Assembly (NCBI GenBank): GCA_002499085.1
Contig: DAKD01000005.1
Coordinates: 1-64,000 of the forward strand
Direction of reading: 5' to 3'
DNA length: 64,000 nucleotides
Source: Methanomassiliicoccales archaeon UBA280
GTDB taxonomy: Archaea; Thermoplasmatota; Thermoplasmata; SG8-5
Within the stretch, counting starts at the first letter, position 1. Each line of letters begins with the position of its first letter. Made by a program: the position numbers and the translations under genes. The notes beneath the pieces are model-generated. The model was not told the DNA's origin, searched no databases, and saw only the letters and a list, made by a program, of their open reading frames with translations. Positions 33,998 to 42,467 of this stretch are shown here, in pieces.

Positions 33998-36343
33998 TTG
34001 GCCGCGGAGGGCCTTTACCGGAAGCTGGAGGCGCCATTCCCGCTCAGCGAAGTCCTTCTGCTGGGCGCAGGCGATGAACAGCTTTCCGCCATCGCGGCGG
34101 AGAGCGGCACCGGCCTCAGCCTTGAAGAGATGAAGGCTCTCGCGGACTACTTTGGAAAGGTCGGGAGGAACCCGACCGAGGTCGAGCTCCAGTCCATCGG
34201 CCAGGCATGGTCCGAGCATTGCTGCTACAAATCCTCCAAATCGATACTCAGGGAATTCGTGTTCGGCATAGACAGCCCCCGGGTCATTGACCGGGGCGAC
34301 GCCGGCGTCATGGAGTTCGATTCCGAGAACGCCTACTCGCTGCGCATCGAATCGCACAACCATCCGAGCGCTGTCGAACCGTACGGGGGCGCAGCGACAG
34401 GCATAGGCGGCATTGTCAGGGACGTGCTGTGCATGGGCTGCCAGCCAATCGCCCTCATCGACCCTCTTTTCTTCGGCAGGCTGGACACGCCCGCATCCGA
34501 GGTTCCGAAAGGCACCAAGCATCCCACCTACCTGTTCGACGGCGTTGTGTCCGGAATAAGGGACTACGGGAACAGAATCGGTGTGCCCACAGTCTCGGGA
34601 GGCGTTTTCTTCGACTCATCGTACACTGGCAACTGCCTTGTCAACGTGGGCTGCGTTGGCATAGCCAGAAAGGAGCATCTTTATAAGAACCGGGTCGGGG
34701 GCGTGGGCGACAACCTCGTACTCGTCGGAGGCCGAACAGGAAGAGACGGCATTCACGGCGTTACATTCGCGTCTGCTGTCCTGACAGAGGAATCCGAGAC
34801 AGAGAGCCGCGGCGCCGTCCAGCTCGGCGACCCGATAACCAAGGAACCTGTCATCCATGCGGTTCTGGAAGTGGCCAGGCGCCATCTGATAACAGGCATG
34901 AAGGACCTTGGAGGCGGCGGCCTGTCCTGCGTTTGCGGCGAGCTCGCCTATGCGGCCGGCTTCGGGGTCGATGTGCAGCTCGATAAGGTGCCCACGAAGG
35001 AAGAGGGCCTGATGCCCTGGGAGATTTGGGTCTCGGAATCGCAGGAGCGAATGATGCTCGCCGTGGCCGATGCGAATCTCGAGGAAGTCCTGCATGTATT
35101 CAGGTTCAACGACGTGGAAGCCAATGTGGTGGGCCGGGTCATACCCGAGCAGAAGGCCAGGGTATTCTTCAGGGGCACCAAGGTCCTGGACCTGGACCTG
35201 AAATTCCTCACAGGCGGGCCCGAGTACTGCAGGCCCAGAGAGATACGGAAACCGGGCCAGAATGTATCAGAGGCGCCGCCCGCCCGCAGGTTGGACCACG
35301 GCACTGCTCTGCTCGGGCTGCTGGCTTCCGAGAACATCTGCTCGCGGGACTGGGTCATACACCAGTACGACCACGAGGTGCGCGGATGCACTGTCCTGAA
35401 ACCCCTGCAGGGCGCGCTTGGCCACGCATGCCACGGCGACGCCTCCGTGCTCAAGCCGGTCGAGGAGAGCTGGCAGGGCCTGGCAATATGCACAGCCTCG
35501 AATCCGTGGATGACTGCGATCGACCCGTACCGGGGCGGAAAGGCCACAATCGACGAGATGTGCCGGAACCTGGTGGCCGTGGGTGCAAGGCCCGACGCTT
35601 TCTCCAACTGCCTGAACTTCGGCAACCCAGAGAAACCGGAGCGCCTCGGCGAGTTCCATGAGGCCGTTCGGGGCATGGGAGAGGCCGCGAAAGCCCTGGG
35701 TATACCCACACCCAGCGGGAACGTGAGCTTCTACAACGAGAGCGAATCAAGTTCGGTCATGCCGACCGCGGTCGTCCTTGGGACAGGTATAGTCCCGGAC
35801 GTCAGGAAGGCCGTGACATCCGACCTGAAGGGGGAAGGCCATGCGATTTACATTGTCGGCCGCACCGGCCCGGAGATGGGTGGCTCGGCATATCACCGGC
35901 TCACAGGCGCGTCCAGCCCTTCTGTGCCCGACACGGACCTGGAGGTTCTGAAATCATGCATCGCTTCCATGCTGGCCGCCATGGCCGAGGACATTGTGCT
36001 CTCTTGCCACGACATATCCGACGGCGGCCTGGCCGTTGCGATCGCCGAGATGTGCATCGGCGGCCAGACAGGCGCGGAGCTCGAGCTCGACCCCGCGGCC
36101 GGACTGGGTCCGGAGGCATTGCTGTTCTCCGAGTCCAGCACGCGCTGGCTTGCCGAAGTCGACCCCGGTAACGGGAAGCGGTTCGAGAAATTGCTCGGGC
36201 CGATGGCCGCGAGGATAGGCGAGACAGGCGGTTCCGAGCTTACCATTGCCGCGGGCGAGGAGATACTAATCTCGAAATCCGTTGCCGAGCTTGAAACCAC
36301 ATGGCGCGGCACGCTGTGGAAGCGCATGGGGGGCTCCGAATGA
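33998..36343 (+). CDS. purL: Phosphoribosylformylglycinamidine synthase, PurL subunit
   Basis: About 781 residues, the ATP-dependent amidotransferase-acceptor subunit that converts FGAR to FGAM. The active-site histidine lies in 'GQAWSEHCCYKSSK'; 'RIESHNHPSAVEPYGGAATG' and 'FSNCLNFGNPEKPE' are the two AIRS-like repeats' metal/ATP motifs, and 'LSCHDISDGGLAVAIAEM' ends the catalytic part. The best start is TTG at 33998, with GGGAGG at 33986-33991 six bases before it; ATG 33977 inside purS is an alternative. purQ overlaps its stop. Confidence 0.95.
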   Translation: MAAEGLYRKLEAPFPLSEVLLLGAGDEQLSAIAAESGTGLSLEEMKALADYFGKVGRNPTEVELQSIGQAWSEHCCYKSSKSILREFVFGIDSPRVIDRGDAGVMEFDSENAYSLRIESHNHPSAVEPYGGAATGIGGIVRDVLCMGCQPIALIDPLFFGRLDTPASEVPKGTKHPTYLFDGVVSGIRDYGNRIGVPTVSGGVFFDSSYTGNCLVNVGCVGIARKEHLYKNRVGGVGDNLVLVGGRTGRDGIHGVTFASAVLTEESETESRGAVQLGDPITKEPVIHAVLEVARRHLITGMKDLGGGGLSCVCGELAYAAGFGVDVQLDKVPTKEEGLMPWEIWVSESQERMMLAVADANLEEVLHVFRFNDVEANVVGRVIPEQKARVFFRGTKVLDLDLKFLTGGPEYCRPREIRKPGQNVSEAPPARRLDHGTALLGLLASENICSRDWVIHQYDHEVRGCTVLKPLQGALGHACHGDASVLKPVEESWQGLAICTASNPWMTAIDPYRGGKATIDEMCRNLVAVGARPDAFSNCLNFGNPEKPERLGEFHEAVRGMGEAAKALGIPTPSGNVSFYNESESSSVMPTAVVLGTGIVPDVRKAVTSDLKGEGHAIYIVGRTGPEMGGSAYHRLTGASSPSVPDTDLEVLKSCIASMLAAMAEDIVLSCHDISDGGLAVAIAEMCIGGQTGAELELDPAAGLGPEALLFSESSTRWLAEVDPGNGKRFEKLLGPMAARIGETGGSELTIAAGEEILISKSVAELETTWRGTLWKRMGGSE

Positions 36344-37173
36344 GGCGCGACCAGGTCAAGGTATGCGTGCTCAGGATAGAGGGCACCAACTGCGAGACAG
36401 AGTCGTTCCTGGCCTTCGAGAGGCTGGGAGCGAGACCGGAGATGGTGCATCTCAAGCAGCTCACTGGCCAGGATGTGAGGGAGGAGGAGAAGCGCGACCT
36501 CATGGACTATCACATACTGATGCTGCCGGGCGGATTCTCCTCGGGCGATTATGTCCGCGCAGGCGCAATATTCGCGGCAAGGATGAAGAGCAGGCTCGCG
36601 AAACCGCTCATCGAGTTCATCGGCGACGGCAGGGCCGTGCTGGGCGTGTGCAACGGCTTCCAGGTCCTTGTGGAGATGGGCATCCTTCCGGGCATCGACG
36701 GCATCATGAGCCCGCAGCCCCAGGCCGTCCTGGCCACGAACGAGTCCTCCAGATTCGAATGCCGCCCAACATTATTGAAATATGAAAATAATAATACTTG
36801 TATATTTACCAATAAATTAAAACACGGCCAGGTGCTTCTCGTGCCCTCGGCCCATGCGGAGGGCAGGCTGCTGTTCCCCTCGGAGAGGGCCGAAGCCATG
36901 CTCCAGCGGCTGGAGGACAATGACCAGATAGTGTTCAGGTATGTCGGCCCCGACGGAACCTACGCAGGCTACCCATGGAACCCGAACGGCTCGCCCGGCA
37001 ACATCGCTGGCATATGCAACCCGTCGGGCAACGTTCTGGGCATGATGCCCCATCCCGAGAGGGTGTTCCACAGGTACACGCATCCTGACTGGACAAGGGG
37101 CTCGGACAACCCGCTGGGAGACGGCAGGGCAATATTCGAGGGCATACTGGAGCGGGTCACGGAGACTTTCTGA
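36340..37173 (+). CDS. purQ: Phosphoribosylformylglycinamidine synthase, PurQ glutaminase
   Basis: 277-residue class I glutaminase that hands ammonia to PurL. Nucleophile cysteine in 'VLGVCNGFQVLVEMG', His-Glu pair in 'GMMPHPERVFH'; 'RIEGTNCETE' and 'LPGGFSSGDYVRAGA' complete the set. Its ATG overlaps the purL stop (ATGA), so 13 earlier codons of the open frame are not used. Codons for 'LLKYENNNTCIFTNKLK' (36768-36826) are almost all AT-ending while the flanks are strongly GC-ending. Confidence 0.95.
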   Translation: MRRDQVKVCVLRIEGTNCETESFLAFERLGARPEMVHLKQLTGQDVREEEKRDLMDYHILMLPGGFSSGDYVRAGAIFAARMKSRLAKPLIEFIGDGRAVLGVCNGFQVLVEMGILPGIDGIMSPQPQAVLATNESSRFECRPTLLKYENNNTCIFTNKLKHGQVLLVPSAHAEGRLLFPSERAEAMLQRLEDNDQIVFRYVGPDGTYAGYPWNPNGSPGNIAGICNPSGNVLGMMPHPERVFHRYTHPDWTRGSDNPLGDGRAIFEGILERVTETF

Positions 37174-37185
37174 GGACGAGATCGC

Positions 37186-38319
37186 ATGGAAGAGAACACG
37201 GAAGACAGACCCGGCCCCGGCGGCAAGAGAACCGCAGCCGCTCTCGCCGCAGTATTGACAGTCATGTGCCTGATACTTGTCTACTTCTACTGGCGAGGCA
37301 TAATTCCCGGCGGGGATGACGGGGACGCGGATGTGGTGGACCTGCCTGACTGGTACGTGCCCCCGTCGGGCAGCGCAGAAACCCCGGACTGGATGCTGGA
37401 CATGACACTGGTGTCGGATCTCCAGGAGGACGGATACAACGGCTCCGGCATCGTGGTTGGCATCGTGGACACGGGCATAGACGACTCGCATCCCGAATTC
37501 GCGGATGATGCCATATTGCTCTGGAAAGACTTCGTGAACTCCAGGCCGGAGCCTTACGACGACGGCGGCCACGGCACCGCAATGGCAAGCATCATTGTAG
37601 CCAGCGGCTCCCTCAGAGGCATAGCCCAGGGTGTTAGGCTGATAATCGCAAAGGCCATACCGGGGGAGGGCGGCGGCAACGATGCGACAGTGGGCGCAGC
37701 CATCAGTTGGTGCGCGGACCCCAACGGCGACGGCGACATCTCGGACGGCGCCGACATCATTTCGCTGTCGCTCGGCGGGGGCGAGCATCCCAGGTTCGGC
37801 AGCGAAGCAGGCACCGCAGCCAGGCAGGCAATCGACAGAGGCATCATTGTCGTCGCTTCGGCCGGCAATGACGGGGAGCTGGACGACGGCGACGTCGAGA
37901 GCCCTGCGTCAGAGGAGCTGGTCATTGCGGTCGGGGCAATAGACAGCACAGGCACGATAGCGAGCTTCAGTTCTGTGGGCGACAACGACGGCAGGACCCC
38001 GCAGACATGGGACGACCGCCTCGACCCCAACAAGAAGCCGGAAGTTGTGGCTCCGGGCGTCGGAATCACCGCCGCATTCCCTGACGGCAGGTACGCGTCA
38101 GTAAGCGGCACCTCCCCGGCGGCTGCATTCGTCTCGGGGACACTGGCCCTCATCCTACAGGCCAACCCGGGATACATGCGCACAGGAAACTCTTCGGCCG
38201 TGATTGCGCTCAAGACTGCGATGATGCAGACGGCCGAGCCCATGGATTCGCAAGACACGCCCCATGACAGCCATTACGGGTACGGCCTCATCCAGGCATT
38301 CCGGATATCGTTCCCATGA
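37186..38319 (+). CDS. Membrane-anchored subtilisin-like serine protease (S8)
   Basis: 377 residues: a short cytoplasmic head, one membrane segment at about 17-37, a linker rich in Asp/Gly, and a subtilase domain outside. Catalytic triad Asp95 (GIVDTGID), His129 (GGHGTAMAS) and Ser310 (SGTSPAAAFVSG) are intact; 'VVASAGNDGELDDGD' carries the oxyanion-hole Asn. There is no obvious propeptide. It sits 12 bases after purQ with GAGGACGAG before the ATG, so it is probably transcribed with the purine genes, an odd partnership without evident functional link. Confidence 0.9.
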   Translation: MEENTEDRPGPGGKRTAAALAAVLTVMCLILVYFYWRGIIPGGDDGDADVVDLPDWYVPPSGSAETPDWMLDMTLVSDLQEDGYNGSGIVVGIVDTGIDDSHPEFADDAILLWKDFVNSRPEPYDDGGHGTAMASIIVASGSLRGIAQGVRLIIAKAIPGEGGGNDATVGAAISWCADPNGDGDISDGADIISLSLGGGEHPRFGSEAGTAARQAIDRGIIVVASAGNDGELDDGDVESPASEELVIAVGAIDSTGTIASFSSVGDNDGRTPQTWDDRLDPNKKPEVVAPGVGITAAFPDGRYASVSGTSPAAAFVSGTLALILQANPGYMRTGNSSAVIALKTAMMQTAEPMDSQDTPHDSHYGYGLIQAFRISFP

Positions 38320-38368
38320 CCGCAAAACTTCTTAATATTGTTCGCTTTACCGCCTTCAGGGTGAGGCG

Positions 38369-39265
38369 ATGAAACTCCTTGTCAAGGGCAAAGTGAAGGA
38401 AGTCTACGAATCGGATGAGGACACTCTCAGGTTCAGGTTCACTGACCAGATATCAGTCTTCGACAAGATAATCCCCAGCCTCATCCCGAGGAAGGGGGAG
38501 AGCCTCTGCCGCACGTCCGCATTCTGGTTCGGGCTGGCCAAGGAGAACGGCATGGGCACGCATTTCATGGGCATGCCCGCGCCGAACGAGATGGATGTGA
38601 AGCGCATCAGGCAGATGCCGAAGATGGACATGCCCGACTCCGACAGGAAGAAAGTCATGCTGCCGCTGGAGTTCATCTGCCGGCACTATGTCGCAGGCTC
38701 GATGTGGGACCGCCTGAAGTCCGGAAAGGTGAGCAAGGAGGCCTTGGGAATAACCGGAACGCCGGAGTACGGCATGAAGCTCCCGGAGCCCCTGTTCGAG
38801 GTGACAACAAAATTCGAGGAGTTCGACAGGCCTGTCACCTTTGAGGAGGCCATTGCCTCGCTCGGCTTGAGGAAAGAGGAGCTGGACGCAGCCAGGGAAA
38901 TGACCCTGAAGATGGATTCCATAATCGCCCGGGAGGTGGGGGCGCGCGGTCTGCTCCATGTCGACGGCAAGAAGGAGTTCGGCCTTGATTCCGAAGGAAA
39001 TCTCATGCTCATAGACACTTTTGGAACCGCGGACGAGGACAGGTTCTGGGACGCAAAGGCCTATGCCGACGGCAGATTCGTGGAGCTGAGCAAGGAATAT
39101 GTGCGCCAGTACTACCGCGGCACGCGGTACCACGAGGCCCTGATGGAGGCCAGGGAAGCGGGCCAGGCCGAGCCGGACATCCCGGAGCTTCCCCCGCAGA
39201 TGATTGAAGACACTGCCGAGCTTTACGCCAAGCTGTTCGAGCGCATGACCGGCCAGGGATTCTGA
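38369..39265 (+). CDS. purC: SAICAR synthetase
   Basis: 298-residue ATP-dependent ligase joining aspartate to CAIR. 'LLVKGKVKEVYESDEDTLRF', 'FTDQISVFDKIIPSLIPRKG', 'PLEFICRHYVAGSMWDRL' and 'LMLIDTFGTADEDRFWD' correspond to the family's nucleotide and metal sites; the last has T-F-G-T-A-D where many have T-P-D-S. Its own promoter may be CTTAATATTG near 38331-38340, and GGGTGAGG precedes the ATG. The stop overlaps the start of the next gene (TGATG). Confidence 0.93.
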   Translation: MKLLVKGKVKEVYESDEDTLRFRFTDQISVFDKIIPSLIPRKGESLCRTSAFWFGLAKENGMGTHFMGMPAPNEMDVKRIRQMPKMDMPDSDRKKVMLPLEFICRHYVAGSMWDRLKSGKVSKEALGITGTPEYGMKLPEPLFEVTTKFEEFDRPVTFEEAIASLGLRKEELDAAREMTLKMDSIIAREVGARGLLHVDGKKEFGLDSEGNLMLIDTFGTADEDRFWDAKAYADGRFVELSKEYVRQYYRGTRYHEALMEAREAGQAEPDIPELPPQMIEDTAELYAKLFERMTGQGF

Positions 39266-40098
39266 TGCCCATACTGGACGATCACATGCACCTGCGGCCC
39301 GAGGGAAAGGGCGTGGAAGCCCTGAAGGAGTTCGAGAGGGCCGGCGGCACCCATGTAATTTTATGTCATCTTCCATATAAAGGTGTTAAGATAAAAATCG
39401 GCCGGGATTTCCGTAAGCAATACCAGATATCCCTGGATCTGGCCGAGAAATGCCGCCGGGAAACATCCGTGAAGGTTTACGTGATGCTCGGCCCTTACCC
39501 CGGCCACGTGGCATGGCTCTGGGATTCTCTCGGTCCCGAAGCCACGCTTCAGGCCATGAACGAGGGCATGGAGATTGCCGCGGAACTTGTCAGGGAGGGC
39601 AAGGCACTGGGCATCGGCGAGATAGGCCGCCCCCACTTCCCTGTCTCGCCGGAGATATGGGCCGCCTCCAACGAGACCATGAAACTTGGCATGAGGCTTG
39701 CGAAAGAGGCCGGATGCACTGTCCAGCTGCACACGGAATCCGCAGGTCCCGAGGTCTGGAAGGAGCTTGCCGAAATGGCGGATTCAGTCGGCCTGGCGAG
39801 GGAAAAGGTTGTGAAGCATTACTCCGGGCCTGCGATCCTCGAATCTGAGAATCACGGGCTCTTCCCCTCCGTACTGTCATCCAAGGACAACATCATCGCT
39901 GCGGCCAACAAGGGCTCGCGCTTCATGATGGAGACTGACTTCATCGACGACCCCAGGCGCCCGGGCGCGGTTTTCGCCCCTGCCACAGTGCCGAAGCGCA
40001 CGAAGGCCATGCTGGAGGCCGGCATCTTCACCGAGGAAACGGCAGCCAAGGTCCACGGGGAATGGCCCGGGAAGATTTACGGTATCGATATGGAATAG
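39265..40098 (+). CDS. TatD-family metal-dependent hydrolase
   Basis: 277 residues with an amidohydrolase-like barrel. Metal site: H-x-H in 'ILDDHMHLRP', Glu in 'ALGIGEIGRPHFP', His in 'TVQLHTESAG' and 'VVKHYSGPA', and Asp in 'METDFIDDP'. Archaeal TatD relatives are suspected DNases or amidohydrolases; the substrate is open. Translationally coupled to purC. Codons 31-44 (39357-39396) are AT-ending against the trend of the gene, like the patch in purQ. Confidence 0.85.
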   Translation: MPILDDHMHLRPEGKGVEALKEFERAGGTHVILCHLPYKGVKIKIGRDFRKQYQISLDLAEKCRRETSVKVYVMLGPYPGHVAWLWDSLGPEATLQAMNEGMEIAAELVREGKALGIGEIGRPHFPVSPEIWAASNETMKLGMRLAKEAGCTVQLHTESAGPEVWKELAEMADSVGLAREKVVKHYSGPAILESENHGLFPSVLSSKDNIIAAANKGSRFMMETDFIDDPRRPGAVFAPATVPKRTKAMLEAGIFTEETAAKVHGEWPGKIYGIDME

Positions 40099-40170
40099 TG
40101 CCCGGCCCTTCCAGTTGGGGTATGGTAATCCAACAACGATTTATACACCTCCCTGTATCCACTCCCAAGC

Positions 40171-40243
40171 GGGCCCGTGGGGTAGCTTGGTATCCTTCCA
40201 CCTTGGGGTGGTGGTGACTCCAGTTCAAATCTGGACGGGCTCA
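40171..40243 (+). tRNA. tRNA-Pro (anticodon GGG)
   Basis: All arms fold: acceptor GGGCCCG with CGGGCTC (one G-U), D stem GGGT/ATCC, anticodon stem CCACC/GGTGG with loop TTGGGGT (T33, anticodon GGG), T stem TCCAG/CTGGA with loop TTCAAAT, discriminator A, no encoded CCA, no intron. TTTATACA at about 40139-40147 is a fitting promoter and CTTTCTTTT follows. The 73-base gene is followed at once by the AT-rich islet. Confidence 0.95.
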
Positions 40244-40439
40244 CTTTCTTTTCCGTTTCGTTTCTAATATGTTCGGAGGAAAAGAAAGCGCGACGAATAC
40301 GCCTCCCGCTCATATCAGCGGAGTATTCGTCAGCGCCGCCAAACTAGCGACTGTTGCATTTTATTGCATAGTCTGTTTGGCGTTGTAAGCAAAATGCATT
40401 GATACGTCTCTATCATCCTTATCCCGGCGTATTCGCCAT

Positions 40440-40470
40440 AGCCCGTCGATTTGAACTGGAGTCGGGCCCG
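40440..40470 (-). pseudogene. tRNA-Pro minihelix remnant
   Basis: On the minus strand this reads CGGGCCCG followed directly by ACTCCAGTTCAAATC and GACGGGCT: the acceptor 5' strand of tRNA-Pro joined to its T arm and acceptor 3' strand. The D and anticodon arms (39 bases) are gone and two bases are missing from the T stem. It lies 197 bases past the intact gene in opposite orientation. Confidence 0.7.
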
Positions 40471-40492
40471 GTGAACGTTTTTGAGGCCCATA

Positions 40493-40588
40493 CCCTGCCC
40501 TCACAGGCAGGGCTTGGAGGGATTTTTGCAGTTGGTGTTTGTCACTCGCCAACACATCGATTCCAGTACCCCGGCCTCACAGCCGGGG
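40493..40588 (+). repeat. Two CCCC..GGGG-catgc family hairpins
   Basis: CCCTGCC-ctcaca-GGCAGGG (40493-40512, flank cttgg) and CCCCGGC-ctcaca-GCCGGGG (40569-40588, flank catac). The loops are identical and the stems differ by paired changes. They lie 57 bases apart in the gap between tRNA-Pro and the islet gene, which holds no other gene. Confidence 0.75.
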
Positions 40589-40715
40589 CATACTTAAGAA
40601 ATCTGGACGAGCCTTTATGACATAATCCATATCTTTTAACATGAGAAAACGTTTGCTTATAATACAAAAGAGTGTACCAATCTACTTAAATATCACCAAG
40701 TTTGTACATCATTCT

Positions 40716-41591
40716 ATGAAGGCAAGATTATTAGCAACTCTGATTGTCCTCCTTCTGGCATCCGCAGGTATCTCAATTCCATTAAAAGCTGATGTTGCAC
40801 CAATCCAATTTTTAAATGGAGCGAATTCGGCTGTATTCGTTGAGAATTCAGCAATCATCCTGTGGTCATATAATGTCAATGTTGAAGTAAACAAGCACAA
40901 CGTCACAGAAATTTTAAGTTATTGCCTATTTAACCCAACTGATAAGATAATAAATGAAACGCTTATGGTCCCAATTCTATTTAACAGTGGGGATACTAAT
41001 CTTGATATCGGTTTAGAAGATATTCCATCAGATTGGGCAGGTAATTGGTCCAAATGTGTAATGTCGGCGGAATTAACTATTGATGGCGTTACAAAAAAAG
41101 TGCTCCAAGGTAATATCACTGAAGCGGTACATCAGTACATCTATATGGAAGGTGTTTATTCGACAGTAAATTTAAATCCTTACTCATTTACTAATATTTC
41201 CATCAAATGTCTGAAAGTTCCAGGAACTGGTGATTATCTCGAAACCTTCAATTATTTTTATACCGCTGAAACAGCCTGCTTTTGGAATGGCACGGTCCAT
41301 CATGGCGTTTTCCATCTAACTTTCAATGGAAATTACAGTCATATTAATTTCACAGCACCGAATGCAATTGTCAATGGTTCTGAGGCATTCTCTGAGGTGT
41401 GGGACATTGATGTGCGGAATATTGATGCGAATTATTCAGTTGAAATTTCAACTGGCTATACAAACCCTCCAGAAAATCCCGAGCCAGAGATTCATGATAA
41501 TACTCGTCTAATTATGTTGATTTGTGTCCTCCTCGCAATTCCAGTGGCAGCAATGTTCATATTTTTTTATCGGAAGCGATTGAGAACTTAA
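40716..41591 (+). CDS. Secreted, membrane-anchored hypothetical protein of the AT-rich islet
   Basis: 291 residues: signal peptide 1-24 ('LLATLIVLLLASAGISIPL'), a long extracellular region with about ten N-x-S/T glycosylation sites, and a C-terminal membrane segment near 264-284 followed by a basic tail. No known domain recognised; a beta-rich fold is likely. CTTAAATATC near 40685-40694 is about 27 bases before ATG 40716 (leaderless); the reading from 40641 has no such support. Codon use is strongly AT-ending, unlike all neighbours, consistent with recent acquisition. Confidence 0.75.
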   Translation: MKARLLATLIVLLLASAGISIPLKADVAPIQFLNGANSAVFVENSAIILWSYNVNVEVNKHNVTEILSYCLFNPTDKIINETLMVPILFNSGDTNLDIGLEDIPSDWAGNWSKCVMSAELTIDGVTKKVLQGNITEAVHQYIYMEGVYSTVNLNPYSFTNISIKCLKVPGTGDYLETFNYFYTAETACFWNGTVHHGVFHLTFNGNYSHINFTAPNAIVNGSEAFSEVWDIDVRNIDANYSVEISTGYTNPPENPEPEIHDNTRLIMLICVLLAIPVAAMFIFFYRKRLRT

Positions 41592-41862
41592 TAATTCAAA
41601 GTTTGAGAAAAACACCCCCATGCCATAGCTTGGAAATACGTTCCGCCCTGCTCGCCCGGGCAGGGCGGGAGCATGCGACCCTCGCCCCCGAGTTAATACA
41701 TAAGAGAATCATTATCATTGCAATACCCGCCAAACAGACTGCGCGACAATATGTTGACAACCGCTAGTTTGGCGGCGCTGACGAATACTTGGCTGATATA
41801 AGCAATAGGCGTATTCGTCGCGTTCGCATCGATGTTTTCATTTAGCCACAGAGCTACGATGC
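41592..41862. repeat. Gap with GC hairpin and right inverted repeat of the islet
   Basis: CCGCCCTGC-tcgcccgg-GCAGGGCGG (41644-41669) followed by AGCATGC is a longer-stemmed relative of the CCCC..GGGG-catgc hairpins. The right arm of the islet repeat occupies 41728-41822. Nothing else is seen. Confidence 0.6.
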
Positions 41863-42054
41863 TCAGTCGAACGGCATTACCTCGTCGATGAGGTTGATGT
41901 GGCTCAGAACCATTCTCCGGCAGCAGTACCTTTCCAGGCCCAGGTCGTCCAGGACCTTCTGCGGGTCCTCTCCCTTGGCCACGCGCTCCTTGAACGGCTC
42001 GTAAGCGGAGCCGACAACATTTCCGCACGTGAAGCACTTGACCGGTATTATCAT
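41863..42054 (-). CDS. rpoN: DNA-directed RNA polymerase subunit N
   Basis: 63-residue zinc-binding subunit of the archaeal RNA polymerase assembly platform. Zinc ligands are Cys7, Cys10 (KCFTCG) and Cys44-Cys45 (YCCRRM); '[11 protein letters not shown]' ends it. Last gene of the classical archaeal L18e-L13-S9-RpoN operon, four bases after S9. RpoK, often next, does not follow; the AT-rich islet borders the operon instead. Confidence 0.97.
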   Translation of the reverse strand: MIIPVKCFTCGNVVGSAYEPFKERVAKGEDPQKVLDDLGLERYCCRRMVLSHINLIDEVMPFD

Positions 42055-42058
42055 CAGT

Positions 42059-42466
42059 TCACCTGTAGGATTTCTGCCTCATCTTCCTGGCGCCCCTGCC
42101 CAGAGGCTTCTTGGGCATGGACCTGCGCGCGTCGCTCACCATCAGGCTCCTGTCATACTGCCTGTATATGGTCTCGAGCTCCTCGTCCTCGAGGAACTGG
42201 ACTATGCCCTTGGCGATCGCGGTTCTCACGGCCGATGCCTGGCCCATGATGCCGCCGCCCCTGACGTTGACATCTATGTCCAGCTTCTCTGCCTTTGCGC
42301 CCGCGATGTTCACGGGCTCCATTATCTTGAACCTGGCCAGCTGCGGCTGGTGTATCTCCAGCGGGACCTTGTTTATCCATATCCTGCCCGAGCCCTTCTT
42401 GACAGTGGCCCTTGCCACGGATGTCTTTCTCTTTCCGCTCGTGTTAACAACCTTGGCAGCCGTCAT
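42059..42466 (-). CDS. rps9: 30S ribosomal protein S9
   Basis: 135 residues of uS9: '[20 protein letters not shown]', '[20 protein letters not shown]' and the C-terminal '[20 protein letters not shown]' with the terminal Lys/Arg tail that reaches the P site. Separated by one base from L13 upstream. Confidence 0.97.
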   Translation of the reverse strand: MTAAKVVNTSGKRKTSVARATVKKGSGRIWINKVPLEIHQPQLARFKIMEPVNIAGAKAEKLDIDVNVRGGGIMGQASAVRTAIAKGIVQFLEDEELETIYRQYDRSLMVSDARRSMPKKPLGRGARKMRQKSYR

Positions 42467-42467
42467 A

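Larger units (their letters stand above)
40227..40613 (+). repeat. Imperfect direct repeat of the tRNA-Pro 3' end
   Basis: AAATCTGGACGGGC of the tRNA (40227-40240) recurs as AAATCTGGACGAGC at 40599-40612, one mismatch in 14. Duplication of a tRNA 3' end is how many integrative elements mark their borders, so the 360 bases between could be a remnant of one. No integrase is present. Confidence 0.45.
40289..41822. mobile_element. AT-rich islet with about 94-bp structured inverted repeats
   Basis: Inverted repeats at 40289-40382 and 41728-41822 frame a single AT-rich gene. Each repeat folds into two hairpins, GACGAATAC...GTATTCGTC and CGCCAAAC...GTTTGGCG; the stretch TATTCGTCAGCGCCGCCAAA is identical in both. 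Three members of the GC-hairpin family lie inside (40493-40512, 40569-40588 and 41644-41669). The islet begins 45 bases after tRNA-Pro. No transposase or integrase gene is found, so mobility is inferred from structure and base composition only. Confidence 0.65.
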
